Source: Candidatus Moranbacteria bacterium GW2011_GWE2_36_40
GTDB taxonomy: Bacteria; Patescibacteriota; Minisyncoccia; Moranbacterales; GWC2-37-73
Length of the DNA stretch: 8,078 nt
Direction of reading: 5' to 3'
Assembly: GCA_000991645.1 (NCBI GenBank)
Contig: LBRX01000047.1
Span: forward strand, 1 to 8,078
Shown piece by piece: positions 1-6,298 of the stretch; the first letter of the stretch is position 1; every line of letters begins with the position of its first letter. The position numbers were made by a program, and so were the translations under genes. Below the pieces are notes generated by a model. That model did no database searches. It had not been told where the DNA came from and worked only from the letters and a program-made list of their open reading frames with translations.

Positions 1-93
1 TGGTTAACTAAAAATCCTAAAATTCTAAAAGGGAAGGTTGGGTTTAGCTGGATACAAAAGATTGAATGTAGAAGTAATTAATTTGATTTGGTA

Positions 94-208
94 TTACTAG
101 TGATGATTTTTTTCAAATCACAGCCAATCCACTTGGTGCACCTGGTGGAACAACGTCGCCATATCCGATTGGTCCGATAAATGGATTTCCACTTTCATCC
201 AAATTTGG
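94..208. repeat. 3'-end duplication, copy 1 (gene end plus downstream bases)
   Basis: Matches 7387-7500 at most positions by eye. The match covers the last 30 or so codons of the gene (NPFIGPIGYGDVVPP to GLAVI), the TGA stop and about 20 bases beyond it (TTACTAG...GATG). Similarity past the stop shows that DNA, not only protein function, was copied. Confidence 0.65.
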
Positions 209-1048
209 TGGGGTATTATTAAAAACTATTATGTCATCAAAATCTATAGGCATTTCACTCCCATTATTAGGCCAATTTTGATTTGATTTGAAATTAAAAT
301 AATCCCATCCCTCTCTTGCCACATTCAACCCTCCCGAATAATTTAAAATAAAAGAATTAATAACAAGTACTCCATCAACCCACATTCTACCAATTCCATC
401 AGCTGAATTTGTATCCATTTTTATATAAACTTCAAAACTGTGCCATTCCCCATCAGAAACATTCCCACTCATTAAAATTGTCCACTTCATAGGATAGCCA
501 ACAACACCTCCCCAAGCCGGATCACTACTGCTTATGCCCTGCCAATTATTACCAATAGTACTCACAGCCTGATTATAAATTCTAAAAGAGCCATTATCTT
601 GATTGATTATTGTTTGTGGTGTTCCACCATTGGCGTAAAAATATAGCCACTTATCATAACCAATTTCATTATTTAACCATTGAAAACCCATGGGATAACG
701 CATATACCAACGAACCCATAATTCTGGTTCATGGGACGAAAAATCAACTTTCAATGGTTGTGAATTAATGTCATCACCATCACCAATCCAAAAGCGAGCA
801 CCACGAAATCCTCCACCTGTAACATTATTTGCAGGAATAGTAATTTGAGTTGGGCGCATTCCACTTACCGCAGACCCACCTTCTGACAACCCATCGCACG
901 ACCAGATTATATCAGTATTTGCTTCATCACAATCAAATGTTGTTTCCCACTTTCCATTAGCATCAAACGTAATTGCTGCCCTAACGAAATTCGGCAGCAT
1001 GAAAAAGGTTACAAGGAGAAAAAATAATTTTATAATTTGTTTTTGCAT
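113..1048 (-). CDS. Secreted concanavalin-like (LamG/polysaccharide-lyase-like) protein with conserved C-terminal tail
   Basis: 311-residue exported protein. Residues 1-25 form a Sec signal peptide: basic start MQKQ, a hydrophobic core containing FFMLPNF, and a VRAA cleavage region. The mature part looks like a beta-sandwich of the concanavalin/LamG type. It has a strand ELWVRWYMRYP near residue 110, the segment GEWHSFEVYIKMDT followed by MWVDGVLV around residues 200-230, and a late DFDDIIVF strand. This pattern (GxWH, E, K-M-[DN]-T, WxDG, DDI) is seen in polysaccharide lyase and lectin families, but I cannot place catalytic residues, so sugar binding or cleavage is inference. The protein ends NPFIGPIGYGDVVPP then GLAVI-stop (TGA), the array's shared tail. 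The ATG is preceded by AAGG about 5 bases upstream, the only convincing Shine-Dalgarno beside an annotated start here. Its C-terminal half is closest to the truncated gene at 7405-7980. It is the last gene of the array in this window. Confidence 0.9.
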   Translation of the reverse strand: MQKQIIKLFFLLVTFFMLPNFVRAAITFDANGKWETTFDCDEANTDIIWSCDGLSEGGSAVSGMRPTQITIPANNVTGGGFRGARFWIGDGDDINSQPLKVDFSSHEPELWVRWYMRYPMGFQWLNNEIGYDKWLYFYANGGTPQTIINQDNGSFRIYNQAVSTIGNNWQGISSSDPAWGGVVGYPMKWTILMSGNVSDGEWHSFEVYIKMDTNSADGIGRMWVDGVLVINSFILNYSGGLNVAREGWDYFNFKSNQNWPNNGSEMPIDFDDIIVFNNTPPNLDESGNPFIGPIGYGDVVPPGAPSGLAVI

Positions 1049-1056
1049 TTTACCTT
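1049..1056 (-). promoter_or_regulatory. Ribosome binding site for the gene at 113-1048
   Basis: The minus strand reads AAGGTAAA directly before the ATG at 1048, so AAGG sits about 4-5 bases upstream. The same bases lie in one arm of a weak AT hairpin (CTTAAA-AAC-TTTAAG, 1054-1068) that could partly hide the site. Confidence 0.5.
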
Positions 1057-1083
1057 AAAAACTTTAAGAAAATGATTTATCTA

Positions 1084-1119
1084 GTTAAATTGCTTTGCAC
1101 CAGCTTCGCTGGATTTAAC
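1084..1119. repeat. Cloverleaf-like inverted repeat between two genes
   Basis: The 36 bases divide fully into GTTAAAT (1084-1090), TGC-TTT-GCA (1091-1099), CCAGC-TTC-GCTGG (1100-1112) and ATTTAAC (1113-1119). This can fold as an outer 7-bp stem closing two inner hairpins, a three-way junction. It lies in the 90-base gap between the stop at 1139 and the ATG at 1048. It lacks the T-tract of a classical terminator on the minus strand. It could be a mobile palindromic repeat, an RNA-processing site or an attenuator. Confidence 0.5.
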
Positions 1120-1138
1120 GTGATAAGCTTTTTATTTT

Positions 1139-2374
1139 TTATACCACCTCAAGACCAGTTGGGACAGCGGGCGCAATGATGTCGCCAGGGACAGTGCCCA
1201 GAATTATGGAATATCCAGCTGAATTAACAAGTCCATCAGCATCAACCACATAAAGATATACGGCTGCATTATTTAAAAATGATCCCTGATTCAACTTGAT
1301 TTCAATTTGACCATCATTCCAAGTGTTTTGTGGAACTTGAATTTCGCAGTGCGTGCGAGCTAACCAAGTTGTGCTGTCGCAAATTTCCACGCGCGCTTGA
1401 GTTGAATCCAAATACAGATTATCGTTATATAATTTAAAATCAACGGTTTTTCCACTACCATTGCAAGAATCTACTGAATTATTGACAGAAGCAACTGCCA
1501 TTCCAATCCCTGTCATTTTCCAAGGATTAAGCATGTCACCTGCGCCCATATTCCACCAATTAATATGGCTTTCTATGGGTGGTCCAGCGCGTCCAATTCG
1601 ATTCATATACACCATGCCAGTTCCATTATCACTGGCTTTTTCATAAAATTCCATTCTTTGCCATTGATTCCAAAGCCAGCCATCAGCTGAAATGCTTCCT
1701 GAAGTTTGATAATGATTACTCGCTGATTCATAATTATTATTAGTTGGGTATGGACTGTAATATTCTTGCAAAGCAGTGTTGAACCAATTGTTCCCATTTT
1801 CATTCCAAAACCACATGCCACCAAAACCAGGATCACCAGGATAGGCAATATAACCCTCGTGTGCAACTGATGCACTTGTTGACATGTATTTCCATTGCCA
1901 TTGATCACAAGTTGAACCAGTTTTATCAAGATATGCCCATGTTGTCATGTAAAATTCTTTTGTGCCACCAACTCCCCAATCAAATACGTCTCTTCCCCAT
2001 GATTCACAATTACAACCCGCATTATGCCCATTGGCGAGGCACCACTCATCAGTGGGAGCAGTGCACAAATAATTCCATTTAATAAGTGGAACACCAACAA
2101 CTCTTTCATTATCTATTGAAACCAATCCTCCAGCTTCCGTGTTTGACGAAGTTAGGTTTACTGGAAGCTCGCCAACTGTGTTGTTTTGATTTCCGAAAAA
2201 ATAGGCTGGAGCGACAATTGTCTTTATTCCAAATCCGCTTCCAATAATTGTCACACTTTGTCCACCATTTAAAACACCACTCACACTTTCAACTGCAGGG
2301 GTAGCTTTAGCGAAATTCGGCAACATGAAAAAGGTTATAGAAAAAATAATTAATTTTGTGGAATTTTTATTCAT
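1139..2374 (-). CDS. Secreted protein with TIG-like N-terminus, unrecognised central domain and Ig-like C-terminal domain
   Basis: 411-residue exported protein. The signal peptide covers residues 1-24, with core FFMLPNF and AKA cleavage site. It is followed by an IPT/TIG-like opening (SVSGVLNGGQSVTIIGSGFG, about residues 30-50), typical of Ig-like surface domains. The central region (about 90-325) is rich in Trp, Tyr and Asn, has a cysteine cluster (LC, WC, GCNC near residues 105-125) and holds WLWNQWQRMEFY. I do not recognise its family. Residues about 326-393 form an Ig-like module starting ARVEICDSTTW and including NQGSF and YLYVVDADG, followed by the tail PGDIIAPAVPTGLEVV and a TAA stop. 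It is a paralogue of the gene at 2385-3896, which has two extra inserted modules. The gap to that upstream gene is only 10 bases, so co-transcription is likely. No Shine-Dalgarno is visible at the ATG, so translational coupling is possible. Function is likely extracellular glycan binding, by inference. Confidence 0.9.
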   Translation of the reverse strand: MNKNSTKLIIFSITFFMLPNFAKATPAVESVSGVLNGGQSVTIIGSGFGIKTIVAPAYFFGNQNNTVGELPVNLTSSNTEAGGLVSIDNERVVGVPLIKWNYLCTAPTDEWCLANGHNAGCNCESWGRDVFDWGVGGTKEFYMTTWAYLDKTGSTCDQWQWKYMSTSASVAHEGYIAYPGDPGFGGMWFWNENGNNWFNTALQEYYSPYPTNNNYESASNHYQTSGSISADGWLWNQWQRMEFYEKASDNGTGMVYMNRIGRAGPPIESHINWWNMGAGDMLNPWKMTGIGMAVASVNNSVDSCNGSGKTVDFKLYNDNLYLDSTQARVEICDSTTWLARTHCEIQVPQNTWNDGQIEIKLNQGSFLNNAAVYLYVVDADGLVNSAGYSIILGTVPGDIIAPAVPTGLEVV

Positions 2375-2384
2375 TTATTTTTTA

Positions 2385-3896
2385 TTATAAAACTCCCAGT
2401 CCAGTCGGCGGGTTTGGCGCAACTGCATCAGCATCAGCAATAAAAGAAATTGGATAACCATTCGCATTCATATTTCCATTTTCATCCACCATATACAAAT
2501 ATGCAGTTGCGCCATCAGCAAAAGAGCCTTGATTGACTGAGACCGTGGCAGATGCGTCAGACCAAACAGTTGGAATTTGAATTTCACAATGAGAGCGAGC
2601 CGACCAAGTCGAAGAATCACAAATTTCCACTCGCGCCTGAGTCTTGTCAACATAAATGTCATCCATATAAACCTTAAAATCAACGTAGCCGTCCACAACA
2701 GAAGCTATGGCATGTGACAATATCGCATAGCGCCAAGGATTATTACCTGCTTCATGAGTAATTGCATTGGTAATATTGAAATTATACTCACTCTTACCAA
2801 TTCTCTTCTCATTCCAAATTCCGTCGGCAGCAAGTGGCGCAGATGCCCGTTGAGCGTAAAATTCAAGTCTCTGCCATTGGTTCCAAAGATATGAATCAGC
2901 AGGCCTGCCTGGCAACGGCGTAACGCCATGCATGATGTTTTGAGTTGCATAATCGAAATAATAAACAGCTGCTGCAGGATTAAACCATCTTTGCATGGGC
3001 TCATCCCACCAGCTTCCGGTATGCACATCTGTTTCTTCGTATGCTTGAGCATTGCCAAGCGGATTTCCTGGCGCATAAAATGCCCAGTGCGTGGCATCCA
3101 AATCAGGGGAAGGATTTGGCCCTGGTGCCGAAACTGACAAAATACAGCCATAAGTATTTCCGCCATATGTCACATATCTTCCGGCACTATACGCCCTGCT
3201 ATCTATCCAAATACTGGAAGGATATGTTGTTGAAAGGTCGTAATACATACTACTTTGAGAATTAATATTGGCAATTCCTTTCCATTGCCACGTTTCAGAA
3301 GTTGAACTTCCCTTATTCAGGTAAACCCAGGCTGAAACATAAACTTTGTCGGCGCCATCAGATCCCAAATCTATTGCATTTCGTTGCCAATCCTCTTTCA
3401 CTTCTCCATTTGAACAATGTGGATTTATTAAACCCGACTGATAATGAACCCCATCTAAATTTGGGGTGATTGCAGATGGTCCCACATCTGAAATAACTGT
3501 GTACGTTGTATAGTTGGGAGCGTAGTAAACGAAGTCTCCAACTTCATAAATATCCGAGGCACTCCAATCAGATTTACTGTCAGAACAATAATCGAATTCT
3601 AATGATTTACTTCCGCTGTATGACAAATTAGCTTGAGTTGTTCCAAATTTTGAAATATTAGTAGCTTGTCCAGCTGGAATCTGTCCAATCGTATCATTTT
3701 CCAAATTATTATAATAAAAAGATGCAGCGATTGCTTTTGTGCCAAATTCATTTCCATTTATAATTACATTCTGTCCATCTGAAATAGTTCCAACCGTCGA
3801 AAAAATAGACGGAGCAGCCCAAGCGAAATTCGGCAGCATGAAAAAGATAGCGAGTGAGAGAGAAAAATTGAAAATTTGTTTTTTGTTTACGTACAT
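2385..3896 (-). CDS. Secreted TIG/Ig-like protein with two inserted CBM5/12-like modules
   Basis: 503-residue exported protein, paralogous to the product of 1139-2374. The signal peptide is residues 1-28 (core LAIFFMLPNF, cleavage AWA-A). A TIG-like opening follows (about 29-65). The unrecognised central domain shared with the paralogue (for example YLWNQWQRLEFY at 336-347) is interrupted by two short aromatic modules. The first is at about 111-157 (WSASDIYEVGDFVYY to GVHYQSG). The second is at about 230-276 (WIDSRAYSAGRYVTYGG, Y-x-C, then ATHW). Both fit the pattern W-x-Y-x-G-V-x-Y-x-Y...P...[YW] of CBM5/12-type chitin/cellulose-binding modules. The C-terminal Ig-like module (about 420-487, ARVEICDSSTW, NQGSF) ends in DADAVAPNPPTGLGVL and TAA. 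The ATG has no clear Shine-Dalgarno. The gene lies 34 bases after the upstream stop. The domain calls are by eye; a sugar-binding role is inferred. Confidence 0.9.
   Translation of the reverse strand: MYVNKKQIFNFSLSLAIFFMLPNFAWAAPSIFSTVGTISDGQNVIINGNEFGTKAIAASFYYNNLENDTIGQIPAGQATNISKFGTTQANLSYSGSKSLEFDYCSDSKSDWSASDIYEVGDFVYYAPNYTTYTVISDVGPSAITPNLDGVHYQSGLINPHCSNGEVKEDWQRNAIDLGSDGADKVYVSAWVYLNKGSSTSETWQWKGIANINSQSSMYYDLSTTYPSSIWIDSRAYSAGRYVTYGGNTYGCILSVSAPGPNPSPDLDATHWAFYAPGNPLGNAQAYEETDVHTGSWWDEPMQRWFNPAAAVYYFDYATQNIMHGVTPLPGRPADSYLWNQWQRLEFYAQRASAPLAADGIWNEKRIGKSEYNFNITNAITHEAGNNPWRYAILSHAIASVVDGYVDFKVYMDDIYVDKTQARVEICDSSTWSARSHCEIQIPTVWSDASATVSVNQGSFADGATAYLYMVDENGNMNANGYPISFIADADAVAPNPPTGLGVL
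3832..3861. repeat. 30-bp leader repeat, copy 1
   Basis: Identical over 30 bases to 7106-7135. It encodes the core of the signal peptide (SLAIFFMLP region). Related but diverged copies lie in the leaders near 985-1010 and 2310-2335, sharing CGAAATTCGGCA and CATGAAAAAG with this copy. Confidence 0.75.
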
Positions 3897-3930
3897 TTAA
3901 AAATTGCTAAATAAAAATATTTTAATTATC

Positions 3931-5649
3931 TCACAAAACATTAAGCCCACTAGGAGCAGTCGGCGCGGTCACATCCAGCAAATCAAAATATTGAATCGCA
4001 CCAATGCTGACAGAGCCAGAAACTCTTGGCTGACCAAAAAAATCTATTGGTGTAGTTGCAAGAACCGTATCAGAGCCGGCGGTTTTGGCAGGACTTGCTG
4101 ATTGCAAAGAAAAATCATAACTTGCTGAATCAATAAACAATGGATCAATGTTCAAAGAACCAGCAGCCCAAACAGGTAAGGCCAGTGAAGAATTGACAAC
4201 ACTAAAAAACAGATTATTAGATTGGGCAAAAGAGCTATTGACGCTACCAGCAAATGCAATATTTCTATTATCAATCAAAAAGTTATTTTTGTAATCAATA
4301 ACACCAGTACCCATGTTATTTGTGGCTGCGTAACCAAAAAAAGTGTTATTATATATTTTGAAAGTCCCGAAAGAGCCAGTATCAATCCTAATTGCACTAG
4401 CTGGAGCCGCCGTGCCGTCAGCAGCTGGATTATAGTCACTATCGGTAACCACTAAATTATCAAAAATCTCATAATCAGCCACACTTGGATCATTCAAATT
4501 AATTGCATTGCCAGCTTGATTTTTAATGACATTATGATGAATTCTAAATGTTCCAGTCCAAGGATTACCAGTATAATCATAAATATGAATACCCTGGTAA
4601 GCTGTGTTTTCATGAAAATAATTCCAACCAATCTCATAAGCCTCAGCAGTAGTTCCTGACCGATTAGAAATATAAATGAGATGATGAAAATTATTCACAC
4701 CAGTAGGATCGCCGTATTCATGCACATCATTGCCTAATACCTTGTGTCCACTGCAACCCAACGTGCTTGGCGTTGATGAAAGAGGACAGCTGCCCCCAAT
4801 AAAACCAGAGTAACTAAGCTGAGGAATAACACCGGTAACATTGTTGGCAATATAGCGTCCATAACCAAAAATACTAAAAGCTTCATACCCAGTATTGATG
4901 GTAAATTTTGAAAAATTCCAATAGGCACTCGGATTAATTGTAGCTCCATGCGAAAAACCTTTAAAAGCTGTTACGCCAGATGATGTTGTTACCAAGGCGG
5001 TGGTATTTGGATACACTGATAGCACAAAAGGATTATCCAGGGAGCCAATAAGGCTTTCTATTTCGCCAATATTGATACTGCTAGTTGCTCCAACACCCAC
5101 GCTATACACAATGTCACCAGGGATTATTTTACTATTTGCCCCACCTTTTACGATGCCACCCATAGTCGCCCAGGAACTTCCCCAACTCCCATCCCCAGTT
5201 ATATCGTTTCCTGTTGATTTAATAAAATAGATATTTCCACTTCTAACTGTGAATGGCAGTGCTTTTGTTTCTATTTCATTTACCACCACCTTAATTGTTG
5301 TTTCGCCATCTGGTGCGCCAGCAGGAATGGCAAAGGCAATTTCTTGCATTTTGTGATAGGCGTACAAATCCGCTGGTCCTCCGGGAAGCTGTCCATCAGC
5401 ATTTTTCCAATAATAAATTTGAGTGGCTTCTTGATCGCCCACATAAACATTGGAAGTTCCTTGACTTGAACCTAAATAATTTCCCCAGATTGTCACAATT
5501 GCACCACTGCCCACTCCATCAGTGTTGCCAATTTTTGGTCCAGAAGTAATGTCGGAGAAATTAAGTACTGGAATAGGAGCTGCTTTTGCAAAAGTTGGCA
5601 GCACAAAAAATGTTGCGAGGAAGAAAAATTTAAGAAAAATTATTTTCAT
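3931..5649 (-). CDS. Secreted IPT/TIG plus right-handed parallel beta-helix protein (pectate-lyase-like)
   Basis: 572-residue exported protein. The signal peptide is residues 1-24 (basic MKIIFLK, core FFVLPTF, cleavage AKA-A). An IPT/TIG domain follows (about 28-125), with GSGAIVTIWGNYLG and a closing TTIKVVV...PFTV. From about residue 130 the protein reads as a right-handed parallel beta-helix: it opens YFIKSTGNDITGDGSWGSSW, repeats Asn-rich turns such as GWNYFHEN, IHHNVIKN and IYNNTFFG, and closes with DPLFIDSASYDFSLQSASPAKTAG and GAIQYF. That closing block is typical of pectate-lyase-like and other polysaccharide-active helices; catalytic residues cannot be assigned. The tail is DVTAPTAPSGLNVL, then TGA. 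I chose the ATG at 5649. A GTG at 5700 would add 17 residues, overlap the upstream stop by 11 bases and put a non-signal extension ahead of the leader. The gap to the upstream gene is 40 bases. Confidence 0.88.
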   Translation of the reverse strand: MKIIFLKFFFLATFFVLPTFAKAAPIPVLNFSDITSGPKIGNTDGVGSGAIVTIWGNYLGSSQGTSNVYVGDQEATQIYYWKNADGQLPGGPADLYAYHKMQEIAFAIPAGAPDGETTIKVVVNEIETKALPFTVRSGNIYFIKSTGNDITGDGSWGSSWATMGGIVKGGANSKIIPGDIVYSVGVGATSSINIGEIESLIGSLDNPFVLSVYPNTTALVTTSSGVTAFKGFSHGATINPSAYWNFSKFTINTGYEAFSIFGYGRYIANNVTGVIPQLSYSGFIGGSCPLSSTPSTLGCSGHKVLGNDVHEYGDPTGVNNFHHLIYISNRSGTTAEAYEIGWNYFHENTAYQGIHIYDYTGNPWTGTFRIHHNVIKNQAGNAINLNDPSVADYEIFDNLVVTDSDYNPAADGTAAPASAIRIDTGSFGTFKIYNNTFFGYAATNNMGTGVIDYKNNFLIDNRNIAFAGSVNSSFAQSNNLFFSVVNSSLALPVWAAGSLNIDPLFIDSASYDFSLQSASPAKTAGSDTVLATTPIDFFGQPRVSGSVSIGAIQYFDLLDVTAPTAPSGLNVL

Positions 5650-5689
5650 TATTTTTTTATTACATAATAAGTTACGTAATAATCTTATT

Positions 5690-6298
5690 TTATAATACAC
5701 TCAGGCCTGAGGGTGCAGCCGGGGCAATCACATCAGTTTCACCAAGCACATAATCAACAGGAATTTGAGTCGTTGAAACAACAATGTCATCGAAAGCATA
5801 CCATTGTTCAGCATCAGTAACATAACTGCCATTTTGATAATTAAGACCAGCTGCAGACCACGCACCATAAGAACTATTATAATCAATCAACTCCCAATAA
5901 TTCGTGTCCAATGGTGTAATGCTGGCGCTAGATATGTGTGACTGGATACATTTGTAAGTTGCTCCATTATAATTCACAACACTCCAAGTATAGTTAGACA
6001 AGATTTGTTTATAATTATTATTGGCGTTTCCTCCCAGCCCAATAATATTCCAACCAGTACCAAGCGAAGACCCTAATCCCAAAAAAGCCCTGTCTGAAAC
6101 ATCAACCTTCAAAATACCATCAATCCAGTGTTGATATATACCATCAGCCATTCCAGCAACACTATTCATTTTGATATGATAATCGAAAGTATGCCAATCG
6201 CCATTGCCCAAAGTTTCATTTGGAACAGTTGAATCATTGCCATCTGAATCAACAAATATAGAATTTGTTCCAGCATAACCCTGATGATCCGGGCACAT
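5690..6298 (-). CDS. 3' fragment of a frameshifted secreted concanavalin-like protein with a CBM5/12-like insertion
   Basis: 202 residues from the first ATG, but this frame is open further upstream to 6391 and continues the protein begun at 7317. It carries the second half of the concanavalin-like fold: GNGDWHTFDYHIKMN and HWIDGILKV near residues 32-70, and WYAFDDIVVST near 165-177, the usual late strand. Between these lies an inserted CBM5/12-like module (about residues 103-140: YTWSVVNYNGATYKCIQSH, then TNYWELID). The tail is ETDVIAPAAPSGLSVL, then TAA, as in the rest of the array. It has no signal peptide of its own. As a free-standing gene it would give half a domain, so I read it as the 3' part of a broken gene (or of an intact gene with a sequencing error). 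With one base restored, the whole protein would be about 542 residues. Confidence 0.8.
   Translation of the reverse strand: MCPDHQGYAGTNSIFVDSDGNDSTVPNETLGNGDWHTFDYHIKMNSVAGMADGIYQHWIDGILKVDVSDRAFLGLGSSLGTGWNIIGLGGNANNNYKQILSNYTWSVVNYNGATYKCIQSHISSASITPLDTNYWELIDYNSSYGAWSAAGLNYQNGSYVTDAEQWYAFDDIVVSTTQIPVDYVLGETDVIAPAAPSGLSVL

Noticed and set aside
8..31. Short near-tandem CTAAAA motifs (three, spaced 8-9 bases).
   Set aside because: Too short and AT-rich to separate from chance.
60..115. Possible UGA recoding (as in SR1/Gracilibacteria), reading through the TGA stops at 113, 3931 and 7405.
   Set aside because: Paralogues end at the same residue with TAA, and sequence past the TGA stops does not continue a fibronectin-like or other recognisable domain.
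1603..1929. Other open frames inside the genes (for example 1603-1929, 2705-3166, 5295-5549, 6837-7115).
   Set aside because: They lie wholly within well-supported genes in other frames and have shadow-like composition with no domain or leader.
3931..5700. GTG at 5700 as the start of the beta-helix gene.
   Set aside because: It overlaps the upstream stop and puts 17 residues ahead of a complete signal peptide; the ATG at 5649 aligns with the other leaders.
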